From Echria macrotheca (taxonomy: Eukaryota > Ascomycota > Sordariomycetes > Sordariales > Schizotheciaceae), in NCBI GenBank assembly GCA_030411725.1, contig MU839842.1, positions 868,001 through 932,000 of the forward strand: a DNA stretch of 64,000 nt, in the 5' to 3' direction. The translations under genes and the position numbers were made by a program. The notes beneath the pieces were generated by a model. It had not been told where the DNA came from. It was given only the letters and a program-made list of their open reading frames with translations, and did no database searches. This document shows, piece after piece, positions 24,082 through 34,492 of this stretch (position 1 is the first letter of the stretch; each line of letters begins with the position of its first letter).

Positions 24082-24233
24082 CGACTGACTCCCGGTAGGA
24101 TCCGTCTCCACCTGCGTGCCAGCTGTCAACCTCAGCGATGTAGCTGCAGAAGCGAATGCAGATCTGAAGCAAAACGCGCGGGGTCCCGCAGAAGGATGGG
24201 GTTGCTGATACGGGGTAGACCCAAGAGATGGCA

Positions 24234-24277
24234 ATACCGGTGGGAAAAAGCGTCGATGCGTACCGAGTAACCGGTAT
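24234..24277. promoter_or_regulatory. inverted ATACCGGT boxes upstream of regulator
   Basis: ATACCGGT at 24234-24241 and its reverse complement at 24270-24277, 28 bases apart, about 150-195 bp upstream of the regulator's start codon at 24081. Confidence 0.3.
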
Positions 24278-24811
24278 GGGTTGATGACCAAACCAAGAGC
24301 GGCTTCGAGAAGGTTTGGGTCTCGGCGGTTGACAACGGGCCGGATCCACTGCGAAGACTTTGCTAGTCCAAAAGGGGCATACGAATGGCATGTCGTGCAG
24401 GTTTGACTAACGTTATGTTTTCCGGTGGCGAACCAATCAGCGCTGGCCGGGCTTGGAAGCTCAACGACGGTTATGAAAGACTGTTTGATCGGTACTCGAC
24501 GCGTTCTAGATAAGACGTCAGAAAGCCTCATAGTTTCTCAAGTTCTATTTTCTTTCCTCCCACCACGGTGGCATGTGTGCGTGCATGCTCATGACATAAT
24601 CTTACTCGTCCGAATATTCTCCAGAGCTGTAGCAAACGTCTCCCGGAATACAGACTAAGGTACCACGCTATCATCCATTCCGAGCTGTCCAGGGACGTAT
24701 GCAAGAGATGACAGTTCGACGTCTTTCGTGTCTCGATTACGTGATTCTTCTTTTCTTTTGCATCAAACTCACATATGTCAGGCACGCCCTGCATCCGACA
24801 GGGCGGTAAGG

Positions 24812-24823
24812 CGGTGGCCACCG
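24812..24823. promoter_or_regulatory. CGG-N6-CCG palindrome, possible Zn2Cys6 operator
   Basis: The perfect 12-bp palindrome CGGTGGCCACCG lies 198 bp before the MFS start codon. Inverted CGG triplets with six-base spacing are the known target type of Ppr1-like zinc-cluster dimers. The adjacent regulator gene makes autoregulation or exporter control plausible; binding is not shown. Confidence 0.4.
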
Positions 24824-25020
24824 GAACGAAACCGGCACAGGGCCGAAGAGGGAAGCTAAAACACACAGAGTGCATTCTTGGGGACTCCACCCTGTTACGT
24901 AGACTTTTCGGTGAGTGGGAGAAACTAGACCTGGACAGGTACCAAAATGACAAACTTTTTTTTCCTTCCCGTTGACATCACGGACTTATAAGCGGGTGTT
25001 CCCGCACATCAACATTGAGG

Positions 25021-26692
25021 ATGGGCAACTTTGACACGACACAAAATATGGGCGTGAGAGATCCAGAATCTTTGTCCTCACCCGACGAATCTCAAGATGA
25101 AGTCGACGTCGAACAACTTGGCCGGAGCAGGCCAGCCGTGTTTTCCAGCACGCTACAGGAAGTCCTGTTCTGTCTGTCGTTGTTGATATCCATGCTGATG
25201 GCGGTAAGGCGCCCTTCCCCCTTCTCCGAACAGGACAAAAACTAAAACTGTCCACCTAGGAATTCTTCATCTCCGGCTTCAACATCATCCTCCCAGACCT
25301 CTCACACTCCTTGTCCATCCCACCAGGCTACCAAACATGGCCGGCAAGCGTCTTCTCCCTCGTCACCGGCGCCTTTCTCCTCCCGCTCGGCCGCCTGGCC
25401 GACATGCACGGCGCCTACTGGGTCTTCACCCTCGGCCTGGTCTGGTTCACCATCTGGTGTCTCGTCTCGGGCTTCAGCACCTCGCACGAGATGCTGATCG
25501 CGTCGCGCGCGCTGGCGGGGCTCGGCCCGGCCGCGTTCCTGCCGACGAGCATCATGTTGATTGGCAAGTCGTACCGGCCTGGCCCGCGCAAGAATCTGGT
25601 GTTTAGTCTGTACAGCGCGTTCGCGCCGATTGGATTCTTCCTGGGGATTATCACCGGTGGCGCGACGACGCAGATGCTTTCTTGGAGGTGGTACTTTTGG
25701 ATCGGCTCGGCTGTGCTGGGTGTGGTTTGTCTCACGGCGTTTTTCACGGTCCCGAATGATAGGGCCGAGACAAGGAGCGAGAATGCGAACGTCAAGATGG
25801 ACTATGCCGGCTTGTTTACCATCGTCCCGGGGCTGGCCATGCTCACATTTGCCATTACGGATGGGGCGCACGCCCCGAATGGGTTTGCGACGTCGTATAT
25901 CATCGCCACATGTGTGCTGGGGGTGTTGTTTCTCGCCGCAGCTGTTTATGTCGAGGGCTGGGTGGCTGCGCAGCCGCTACTTCCGTTTGATCTGTTCAAG
26001 GCCAAGTACATGGGGCGGCTGAGCGTGTCTCTCTTTTTCGCCTATGGTGTCTTCGGAATTTATCTGCTCTACGCGAGCATTCAGTACGTGTTTCCCTACC
26101 AATTCCAGCTGAGCAGAATCAGTGGCTGACTGATACTAGCATCTCGGACTATATGGGCGCATCAGCGCTGCAGACGGCTGTCTGGTTCACCCCAATGGCG
26201 GCGGGCGGCATGGTGCTGGCCACGATCGGCGGCTTCACGCTGCACCTCCTTCCCGGACGGGTTCTTCTCATCATATCCGGGTTCGGCAGTCTCGCGTGCG
26301 TTCTGCTGTTTGCCCTGATCCCCAAGAACGGGAATTACTGGGCATTCGTGTTCCCCGCTATGATCGGGGCGACCGTCGGTGTCGACATCACGTATCTCGT
26401 GTCCAACATATTCATCACCACCAATGTGCCTCGGCACAGACAGGGTTTGGCCGGCGCGTTGATCAACAGCCTGCTCTTCCTGGGAATCAGTTTCTTCCTT
26501 GGCCTGGCTGATCTGGCCGTGTCCGAGGACCAGAAAGCCCATCCCGATGGCGAAGGACACAAGGTGGCATTCTGGTTTGCGACGGCGTCTGCGGCGGTGG
26601 CCCTGGCAATTTTTGCAACAATCGATCTGGGGAAGGCAGAGAGCGACTTGACTGTGGAAGAGCGGGAGAAGAGACAAGGACCAGCGGCATAG
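25021..26692 (+). CDS. MFS multidrug-type transporter, 14 transmembrane helices
   Basis: Three exons: 25021-25203, 25260-26083, 26140-26692; 519 residues. After an acidic cytoplasmic tail (~40 aa) there are fourteen hydrophobic segments, the number expected of the DHA2 drug:H+ antiporter group. Motif A-like LGRLADMHGAYW follows TM2, ASRALAGLGPAAFLPTSI lies in TM4, and SAFAPIGFFLGIITGG in TM5 is close to the antiporter motif C. TM11-14 end with a short charged tail (VEEREKRQG). It is expected in the plasma membrane, exporting small organic molecules or metabolites; the cargo is unknown. Introns have GTAAGG and GTACGT donors and TAG acceptors. Divergent from a zinc-cluster regulator and convergent (127 bp) with the next gene. 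Confidence 0.88.
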
Positions 26693-26819
26693 AGGAAACT
26701 CGAGATGATTGAGTATATGACGATACGAAAGGGATATCTGAGTTTGGACAACACGGGGTCGATAATGGAAGTGGTGATTTAGTGCTTTATTGTAAATAGT
26801 TAATATTGGATGCTTGAAG

Positions 26820-27801
26820 CTAGAGCTCATCCTTTATCCTCCCCTCGGTCAATTCCCGCCTGACTTTCATGCGTTCCTCCTTCTGCATGCGTCGCTCATT
26901 TCGCCGGAGTGTCCGGTGCAATTTCTCCCACATCAGCCGGGACCTCTTTCCCTCCTCGCTCTCGGTAACCTCCATTGCCTCGACCTTGAAGGTGATGTCC
27001 CTCTTGTCCAGATCGCGTTTTGGTTTGGTGTGATCGGTGACCCACGCGAGGATCGTATCGTCCTCGGCTTGGTGCTTGTACTTGGTAAGGTTGCTCATAG
27101 CACCTAGGGAAACGCGTCAGCATCTTCATTTCTCCTGTCAGGGAATAGAACTCACGCTCGCATTTGCTCCCCTTGCTCACCCATAGCGGCAAGATCTCGT
27201 AGGCAGCCCCTGCAGCGAAGACCACAATCTTGTCCTCATCCTTGATATCGTGCGCGGGGTCAACAGCGGCAGCGTCGGTCGGTTTCGGAGCGACAGTGTC
27301 GTTGATCTGCTGGTTCTCCCGCTTGGGCTTTGCAAAGATGCCAAACAACCACTTGCGGTCGTTACGCTTCTTGCGCATGACCTTCTGGCCGTTCTCAATC
27401 GTCTCCTCAAAGACGTCGCGTTGCTGCTCCTCAATCCAGTGGCGTACGGGCTCCGGCACGTCGACGTACTCCATGACGACGATCTCGCGATTCTGGTCTT
27501 TGTGGTCGACGCCGTCCCACGAGCCCGGGTACCCCCGCCGCGCGAGGAATTCCTCGATGCCGAACCGCCATGGCTGCAGACCCAGGGGCTCGGGCTCGAT
27601 CAGGTCGCTCAGCTTGTACATCTTGGCGTGGAAGGTGCCCTCGGCCTTGCAGTGTACGTGGAAGCCGCCGGGGTCCGTCCCGTCGTCGGGGAACGGCCGA
27701 GACCATCGGAATGTATCGACCACGCCGTGCTCGTAGATGTCCCAGTTGATGCCGGCGAGCACACCCCAGATGAAGACTGACAAGACTGCGAGTTTCTTCA
27801 T
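26820..27801 (-). CDS. secreted or membrane-anchored fungal protein, unknown function
   Basis: Two exons, 27801-27156 and 27103-26820, giving 309 residues. The N-terminus MKKLAVLSVFIWGVLAGIN is a signal peptide or anchor. The next ~120 residues (WDIYEHGVVDTFRWSRPFPDD.. HVHCKAEGTFHAKMYKLSDLIEPEPLGLQPWRFGIEEFLARRG) look globular, rich in aromatic residues and carrying one Cys, with a second in SKGSKCE. A strongly basic middle (QKVMRKKRNDRKW) and a highly charged helical C-terminus (EEGKRSRLMWEKLHRTLRRNERRMQKEERM) follow. I recognise no catalytic motif. The start at 27801 is chosen because it begins the hydrophobic leader. The intron (GTGAGT donor, TAG acceptor) keeps the frame. Confidence 0.7.
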
Positions 27802-28302
27802 TTTGCTCGTGTCGAGTTCGAAGGTGGACGGACAGCAGTGACATAATGCATGGCCAGTGAAGTGACACGACCTCCGCCTATTTAAATCCCCGGACCATAT
27901 CGTTCCATCGGCAGCTGCCATCTCGATGCCGTGAGCGGGTGTGTATACCGGCTAATTGCCGAGCTGCCGGGCCAGCCTCTGCCATGCCGATTTCCCCAGT
28001 CGGGAAAATTGTTAATTAACAAGCCAGCAAATACGTGTCCACTTTTATGTGTATCGTAGGTCTGGAAAGGGAGCTTTATGGTGCGGTAGCTACCGAGAAT
28101 TACCAGGTGTCCCCTTCGAGAACCTTCGGCAATTTTGGACTCTCTTAGCATAACATGTTTTAGTATGGAAGGTCACATGCACTATCAACGTACTCCGGTG
28201 TTGTTTTTACATGGGGAAAATGTTTATACAGGTAGGCAAGACAAGCTATGTGCAGTTTCGCAGTCTTCATATACAATCGGTACCGACAGAATCAGAAAGG
28301 AG
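27802..28302. other. spacer between two minus-strand genes
   Basis: Promoter of the preceding secreted-protein gene and 3' region of the SurE-like gene; AT-rich with no gene signal. Confidence 0.5.
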
Positions 28303-29196
28303 TTATGGACAACTCAGCAAGTTCCCCAGCTTCTGCACAACCACGGCCTGATCAGCCGCCGGCGCCGTCGACTTATCCCGCGCATCACCGACGCTGACAC
28401 TAACAAAACACCCGCGGTTGACCACGTCGATCTCGGACGGCAGCCGGGTGGTGCCGCAGTGGGGCGTATCCGGCGCCGAGAACAGGCCGATGTTGATGCG
28501 GCTCAGCACCCACTTGAAATCGGCAGCACGGGTGCACCCCTCGCCCCCGACGGCGCCAAAGTTGACATTTAACCACACGTTGGGCGGCAGGTACGGTTTC
28601 TCCTGCGCAGCGAGCGTGTCGACTAGCATACCTGCTAGCTCGGCATACACCAGACTGCGGGCCGGGACGGGCGTCGTGTCCCATGCCGCGTTGCCCGTCG
28701 TCAGGCCGGAGAAGGCGATCGACGGAATCCCGCGCTGAGCGGCGTACACGGCGGCGCCGACGGTGCCGGAGAAGTGGACTTGCAGGTAGACGTTGGAGCC
28801 GACGTTTGGGCCGGCGACGGCGAGGTCGGGCAGTCCGTTGTTCCACGCCTGTGGGCCGAAGGTGTCGAGGCCGTATCGCATCGCCGTGACAGGGAATGAG
28901 TTGACCCAGTGCAGTCGCGGGGATGAGCTGTTGGTCCCTACTGGTTGGCCGGTCCCCGCGGGACAGCTGCCGTACTCGCATGCAGCTGTGCGCGGGTCCG
29001 GCTCGGCATCGCGCGACCCGGTTCCGGACTGGTTGTCGGCCGGCGCTGACAGCACGGCGTCGTGGCCGGCAGCAATAAGTCGGTCGTGGAAGGAGCGCGC
29101 GTATAGCTCTGCCCATCCATCGTCGTTGGATTGCAGCACGCGCAGCGCGTGGATGGCCAGGGCCGGCACGGCGGCGAGCACGGTTTGGGCGCGCAT
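28303..29196 (-). CDS. secreted SurE-like acid phosphatase / nucleotidase
   Basis: Single exon, 297 residues from the start at 29196, which gives a clean signal peptide (MRAQTVLAAVPALAIHA). An in-frame ATG at 29265 would add 23 residues. SurE hallmarks: SNDDGWAE (residues 23-30, metal-binding aspartates), DRLIAAGHDAVLSAPADNQSGTGS, the DLAVAGPNVGSNV block matching the SGPNxG loop, SGTVGAAVYAAQRGIPSIAFS and LNVNF. SurE enzymes remove phosphate from nucleoside monophosphates or other small phosphates and are metal-dependent; the signal peptide puts this one outside the cell or in a vacuole. Cysteines in GCTRAADF, HCGTT and GCFVSVSV could form disulphides, fitting secretion. No neighbour suggests a pathway beyond phosphate scavenging. 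Confidence 0.88.
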   Translation of the reverse strand: MRAQTVLAAVPALAIHALRVLQSNDDGWAELYARSFHDRLIAAGHDAVLSAPADNQSGTGSRDAEPDPRTAACEYGSCPAGTGQPVGTNSSSPRLHWVNSFPVTAMRYGLDTFGPQAWNNGLPDLAVAGPNVGSNVYLQVHFSGTVGAAVYAAQRGIPSIAFSGLTTGNAAWDTTPVPARSLVYAELAGMLVDTLAAQEKPYLPPNVWLNVNFGAVGGEGCTRAADFKWVLSRINIGLFSAPDTPHCGTTRLPSEIDVVNRGCFVSVSVGDARDKSTAPAADQAVVVQKLGNLLSCP

Positions 29197-30847
29197 GTCG
29201 GGCGGGCGGACTGGCAGTGGCAGTGCGCCGGCCGAGAGCAGCGCTGTAAAATTCCCGAGATGCATCCTTATATCTGTCGGCGTGGTCGCGATACCCCTGA
29301 TAACGTTGCGATGGACATGTGCTTGCCGAGAGCCAAGTCCTTTGCCTCATTCCGGCGATGCCCAATCACGGGAACATCGTCCACCTCATGTTTGACTGGA
29401 TGAAACCCCGACACTAAAATGCCCGGGTCTGATTCGCTGCTGAAGATGATGAGGCGCGCTGGCCCCGATGCCCTGGGACGATTGGCTACAGGCCCTAACC
29501 GCTCCGAAGGCGGGGCTAGCGTTAAGTTCTTGTTAGGGATATTCCCGTTGCGGGGACTCGACTTGCGACGTCGACCGCTGTCGACCGCGAACGGGTCCAC
29601 TGAGGAAAGACAGGTGAGCGCTGAGTGGAGGAAATTTTAGCTGCATGTTAACAGGCCTGTCCGCCAACCAGCGCTGCTGTCAGTTGGCTATCAACCCGCT
29701 GCTTCGCACTGCCATCTGCACTCTCCATCGGTGCAACACAGCGGCGTGCGACACTGAGTTCTCCCGCAAAAGGAATCCCGCAACCGGAAGTTGCGCTATT
29801 GGCAACTGCACTCCCCCGGCCGGCCCGGCTGTGCCCTATCGGCCGTCGTCTCGCCATGTCTTTCGCGGCGTTCAATGCGCCCGGCCAATCACTTGCCGGT
29901 CGCAATCGAGCACCTTTTTTCCTAGGCGCACAAAATTCCTGCCCAGCTTGCAGCTCGCAGTTTGCATTCGCGCTGCATCCTTTGGGATGGCTCATAGCCG
30001 ACGGCGGGTAATTGTCTCGCACCTCAACCCTGACAAGACTCCCACTGATGTCGAACTCGACCTGATCGCCGTCGTCGAGTGAACAGCGAGAAACAAAAAC
30101 TTTTTCTGTCAGCTGATAACCGACTCATCCGCGACTCAATCGACTCCGGGGCCCCCACAACCTATTCTGCGGCCATTGGCCTCGACCGGACCAGTAGACG
30201 TGCGCGAGAGTTCTGATACGCCGTGCGGACGGGACGAGCGGTTGAGCGGTGCATGCAGCTGCCTCGATGCGACATGGATGGTGCGTCCTTCCACGCTCTT
30301 CGATGCAATCCGCACTTTGTGTCATTCGGTCGGGCATCTGGTCGTCCTCCCGGACGCGGTGGACTTTGGTGAAGCCCCGGGATGGAAAGATAGGGCTGTC
30401 GAGGAGCGGTTGATGGTTTTCCCGGGGTATATCCTCCGCTGGCGCCAGCATCGGACCAGATGGGAGAGTCTCTCGTCTAATTAAGTGTGAGCCCTCGTTT
30501 CCGGGTTCATTGCGCCAACATCACCGTCGCAATATACGGCGCATCGTGGTAGATAACCACTGCAGGGAGATGCTGCGCGGTTCTCGGCTGTCAAGCGCCT
30601 CGATGTGACCCCGAATTCTTCTGCGCGCGTTTCCTCTTATTTCCTCTTAAACCCTCTCCAGCCCCCTGGATGTAAGTCGCTCATATCCTTGTAACCCCCT
30701 CCGCAACGGTTTTTCTTGTCGCGACGACAGTTTCTCACTGTCATGCCGCAGTTTCATCGTTGTCCTTGCTCAAGGAAACGAAGCGCGCAGATACTTCGTG
30801 CCAGATAAGAATCGCGCATCCCCCCTCCCCGCACACCGCGAGCGCCG
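29197..30847. other. 1.65-kb spacer
   Basis: Divergent region between the SurE-like gene and a small membrane protein. Frames of 100-145 residues at 29645-30082 and 30176-30484 show no domains or signal peptide and are left out. The stretch 30630-30850 is pyrimidine-rich, as is usual for fungal promoters and 5' leaders. Confidence 0.5.
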
Positions 30848-31291
30848 ATGTACATATCACCCCCTCTCCGACCCCTCCACCCAGCCCCGCCCGGCGGCTC
30901 GCCGGCGTCGGGGCCCTCTCCGACGACTTCCGATTCCGCATCACTCCCGGCGTTGCATGATGACTCGTCCCTTCTCTACCGCCTCCGCACCTTCTTCACT
31001 AGTCGAATATGGGCGGCTGCTTCCTCGCACGAGAGATGGTCCCTGCGGAAAAGAGATTCTCTGCAGGACCAAAACGTCATGATCGGCGCTATCGTCGGCG
31101 TCGTCCTCTTCCTCTTCATCATCGGGCTCATCTACTTCTTCTACCGCTACCACAATTCCATCCGGTTCTCACGTCGGAGCCGCAGCAGGAGGGGTCGGTA
31201 CGGCGGGCACCATCGGTATGGCAGTTCCAAGGGGTCGAATACGTCGTCGGATGTCGGGGGGCCGCCGGTGCCGCCTCCGCCGCCGGCTTGA
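30848..31291 (+). CDS. small single-pass membrane protein
   Basis: 147 residues, no intron. The N-terminal ~75 residues are Pro/Ser-rich with a few basic residues. One strong helix, MIGAIVGVVLFLFIIGLIYFF, is followed by an Arg/Ser/Gly/His-rich tail (SRRSRSRRGRYGG) and a poly-proline end (GGPPVPPPPPA). The basic tail right after the helix predicts an N-out/C-in orientation. Such short fungal proteins are common and uncharacterised. There is no signal peptide from this start, and an upstream exon cannot be excluded. Confidence 0.55.
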   Translation: MYISPPLRPLHPAPPGGSPASGPSPTTSDSASLPALHDDSSLLYRLRTFFTSRIWAAASSHERWSLRKRDSLQDQNVMIGAIVGVVLFLFIIGLIYFFYRYHNSIRFSRRSRSRRGRYGGHHRYGSSKGSNTSSDVGGPPVPPPPPA

Positions 31292-31582
31292 TTATATACC
31301 GTCGAATTTTTGAAGAAGGGATTCCTAGGGCAAAGGGTGAGGAACGATTTATGAGACCTATCGTCAGCGATTGTGTCATGTGTTATGAATCAAGAATACG
31401 TTAATGGTTTGATGAACCAATCTGGGTTTCATTATGTTGTTTACGAGGGGATCACACGGTCCTTGAGGAAGGGAAAATACTCGGAATTCATTGGAGAACA
31501 ATGGTGGCTAGTTTGCTTACATGGCGCTCAGGGATAGGAAATAACAAACGAAGACTGGAAGAGAGGCCTCGCCAGGCGACGA

Positions 31583-31616
31583 GATACATGACCAATGCCG
31601 ATACATGACCAATGCC
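31583..31616. repeat. 17-bp direct tandem repeat, two copies
   Basis: Unit GATACATGACCAATGCC at 31583-31599 and 31600-31616, identical. Probably a recent slippage duplication. Confidence 0.85.
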
Positions 31617-31865
31617 GCCGCATGCACACCATCAGGGTCATTGTGTACCTATATGTGGCGGCTATCTGACATTTTTGTTCTTGACATGCATCCCTCTGGA
31701 TGGTGTCGCATCACTTTCAACTACTGCCAACAAGTGGGCTTAAGGGGTTCATTCATATTCATTCGTTGGGATTTTGGTTCTTCAGGAAGACAATGATGAT
31801 CAATTTCGATATTTACTAGACATTTTCATGTAGGTGTTGTTGTTTCCTATTAGCGACCTTGGGGA

Positions 31866-31882
31866 GGGCCCCTTAGGGGCCC
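31866..31882. repeat. GC-rich hairpin
   Basis: GGGCCCC and its mirror around a TTA centre, in an otherwise AT-rich 3' spacer. Could stall or terminate transcription, or be an element remnant. Confidence 0.35.
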
Positions 31883-31963
31883 CCTCGCGGGTCATCTTTA
31901 TATAGGTAAGACATGAGGCAGGACTTTTATAGGAAGGGCTAGCAGGCAAGTTCAGGGACGCAA

Positions 31964-33214
31964 TTACTTACGCATGACCACCCCCTTGGGAACAGGCTTC
32001 CCACTATACCCATCCAGCGCCTTTCCGAGTCCCTCCAACCACTCCTCCGGATACGGCGGTGACCCCCGTGTCTCAATCTTGACCACCAACCCCTCGACCA
32101 CAGCCAACCAGTTATTCCACCTCTGGACGCGCTTAAACCTATCAACAAACTGCTCGCACTCCGCATGAGTCAGATCAAACCCGCGCGGACCAGGATCGGT
32201 GAAGGACAGCTCCCGCTTAGCCGCATACCACGCCTCGAGGAAGTCACACATATCCAGCGCCTGGCGCCGCATCCCCGAGATCTCGCGCCAGTACACGTCC
32301 AGCACGCCCGGAGCGACGCGCAGAGCGCGGTCAATCATGCCCGTAGCTGCCACGCCGCGGATGTGCTCGAACCGCGCGATGACGCCGGACACGACGTCCC
32401 GGGTCTTACGGACCGTCTCGGCGAGCGCTGAGACGCACACGTAGCAGACGCAGTATTCGCGGCCGCCCGAGGCGAAGACGCGGTTGTGGTTTGGCGGGTG
32501 CGAGGACGAGCTGGCGCGTGGGCGCGAGTATGCGTAGCCCCTGGCCGCCGGCTCGGAGATGTCGGACTCACAGTCGGAGTCACAGTCGGAGGAGCAGGAT
32601 GAGCATTCAGAGTCTGAGCTGTAACAGGGCTGGGAGTGGGAAGGCGGCGGGGAGTAGTACGATGAGCTGCTCGCGCCGCCTGGGGAGCCGTAGCTAGAGC
32701 TGTAACCCGAGTAAGGGGCGTAGCCGTAGGAAGCGCCGGGGTGGGGAGCATAACCGGGGCCGGGGCCATATCCGTGAGGAGGCGGGGATGCGCCGTAGCT
32801 GTAGCTGTAGCTCGACTGGTTATGAGCAGATTGGTGATGGGCAGATGGGGGAGGGCGGGGACGAGGGAATGCGTCCCCGAAGGGCCTGCCGCCCGACCGA
32901 GGAGGATCAGGTCGCGAGGAATACCCACCACCATATCCACTAGAATACCCACCAGAGCTGTTTCCTCTGGCCCTTTCCTGAGGTGGGGGGGTCTTGGGAC
33001 GCTTCAGCTCATCATCATACTCGGCCTTCTTGGCCTCATCCGAGAGCGTCTCGTACGCTGAGGCGAGCTCAGCGAACGCCTTGGTCGACTCTTCCGAGTT
33101 TCCGTTCTTGTCCGGGTGGCGGATCTTTGAGAGACGAAGGTAAGCAGACCGAATCTCCCCCTTGGTTGCATTCCTGGACACACCAAGGACGCCGTAGTAC
33201 GTCCGCGACGACAT
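31964..33214 (-). CDS. J-domain (DnaJ/Hsp40-type) co-chaperone
   Basis: Single exon, 416 residues. An N-terminal J domain (~5-70) has YYGVLGVSRNATKGEIRSAY, the HPD triad at residues 33-35 and FAELASAYETLSDEAKKAEYD. It would stimulate an Hsp70 ATPase. There is no zinc-finger or C-terminal DnaJ substrate domain. Instead residues ~85-260 are Gly/Tyr/Ser/Pro-rich low complexity (GGYSSGYGGGYSS, YSYSYGASP), then an Asp/Ser/Cys-rich patch (SDSECSSCSSDCDSDCESD), then a helical C-terminus with Cys and Trp (EYCVCYVCVSALAETVRK...). The low-complexity middle is the kind that can phase-separate; that is inference. The stop codon overlaps a perfect GTAAGT donor at 31969-31964, so a spliced longer C-terminus is possible. 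An ATG at 33292 is in frame but MSSRTYYG is the better start. Confidence 0.85.
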   Translation of the reverse strand: MSSRTYYGVLGVSRNATKGEIRSAYLRLSKIRHPDKNGNSEESTKAFAELASAYETLSDEAKKAEYDDELKRPKTPPPQERARGNSSGGYSSGYGGGYSSRPDPPRSGGRPFGDAFPRPRPPPSAHHQSAHNQSSYSYSYGASPPPHGYGPGPGYAPHPGASYGYAPYSGYSSSYGSPGGASSSSYYSPPPSHSQPCYSSDSECSSCSSDCDSDCESDISEPAARGYAYSRPRASSSSHPPNHNRVFASGGREYCVCYVCVSALAETVRKTRDVVSGVIARFEHIRGVAATGMIDRALRVAPGVLDVYWREISGMRRQALDMCDFLEAWYAAKRELSFTDPGPRGFDLTHAECEQFVDRFKRVQRWNNWLAVVEGLVVKIETRGSPPYPEEWLEGLGKALDGYSGKPVPKGVVMRK

Positions 33215-34492
33215 TTTCACACGGTTAGCGCGGTATATAGCAGGACAAACACGTCGAAAGCAGTTTAGGGAATGCAAGACGCACCGTTCCAAGGGAAGAT
33301 CTGATGCTGCTCTATTACTCCTGACTGGGCTCGGAGGCTGTGCTGAGTGATGATTCCGGTTGTTGGTCCGGCATTTGGTTTGTTTTTATGTCGCACGGGT
33401 TGATGTCCTCGCGACTATCGGGTTCTCTAACAATCTTGTTGCTCGTCGATGACAATCGGTTCATTCGGCAGTTGAGATCACGAACAAAGAAGCTGCTAGG
33501 TCTTCGAGGCGATAGTCTTTGTTGCTGCCGGCAGATGCTTCCCTGTCGAATCCGTTGAACGGCATTCGAATGCTATTGTGTGACTGACCTCGTTTCTTTG
33601 TACCCTGGGGAACCCTAGAAAGCGGCATTCACTGGGGAGAAAATTTGGGCCTAGCCACAGACTGAGGAGGGAGGGCGTTTGGAGGGTAGAAATGGGAATG
33701 GCAAGTCTCGTCCTAATATCAGGCCGGCTGTTTTACATCCGTACAGGGGGTGGCGATTGTGGTCTCGCACTGTCTTAAGCAATGAGCATATGCAGCGCCC
33801 CAAGCCCGAGAAGCCCGTTGTCAAAGCGAAAATGGGCCGCACTGAAGCCCGCGCTAGGAGTATCTGGGGCCTATGGACATGAGTCGTGGTCCTTGTTATT
33901 TTCCTGAGGTGCCAGGTTCGGGTCTGCATGGCGCGTTGAGGAAGAGGCGGAGATACATGAGTTCATTTTACGTCACGAGATGGAAGATTGGACAAAGAAG
34001 GCTGAATTGGCGATATATCTCATCCCCCTAAACTGGTTTCTAGACGAACTATCCCTCCCTTCAGGGGTTCTATGCTACCTTAGTTCTGTAACATGCCGAC
34101 CATTGAACTGGGGCTTACTATCAGGCTGTGAACTACAAATGAAGTTATAAAGGAGGGCAGTGGCGAGGAAACAAGCCATCACAAGTGCCATTGACAAAGG
34201 AAAACACCTCCTCGGGACACGAACTGTTTAACAGGTACCTAGGTACCTTATATTATCAATCGCTGGGTGCAAAGATACCTAGCTAACACGACATTTCCAC
34301 TCTGCTTGCGTTCTATCGCAAAAACCCGAGGAATACACGACAAACGACCAACTTTCCAACAATCTCGCGACCGAGGCAGTATCTAAACTGCAAATGCGGT
34401 CCGTTCTATTCCGTTCCATAACCAGCCAGGGGTGTACGTGTGCCACTCGAGAGGCTGTGAAGCTCCGTTCTGGAGACCGGGATTCTGGGCGT
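33215..34492. other. 1.3-kb spacer
   Basis: Promoter of the J-domain gene and 3' side of the RlpA-like gene. A perfect 14-bp palindrome GGTACCTAGGTACC lies at 34234-34247. No gene supported. Confidence 0.5.

Larger units (their letters stand above)
24082..25020. other. divergent promoter, zinc-cluster regulator / MFS exporter
   Basis: 939 bp between two start codons pointing apart. It holds a CGG-N6-CCG palindrome (24812-24823) and an inverted pair of ATACCGGT boxes (24234-24241, 24270-24277), both compatible with zinc-cluster binding. No other gene seen. Confidence 0.6.
31292..31963. other. convergent spacer with small repeats
   Basis: Holds a perfect two-copy 17-bp repeat (31583-31616) and a GC-rich hairpin (31866-31882). 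No gene seen. Confidence 0.5.

Noticed and set aside
5966..26692. Classical secondary-metabolite gene cluster
   Set aside because: P450, CmcJ-like, regulators and an exporter are present but no PKS, NRPS, terpene synthase or DMATS gene, and membrane proteins of unrelated type intervene.
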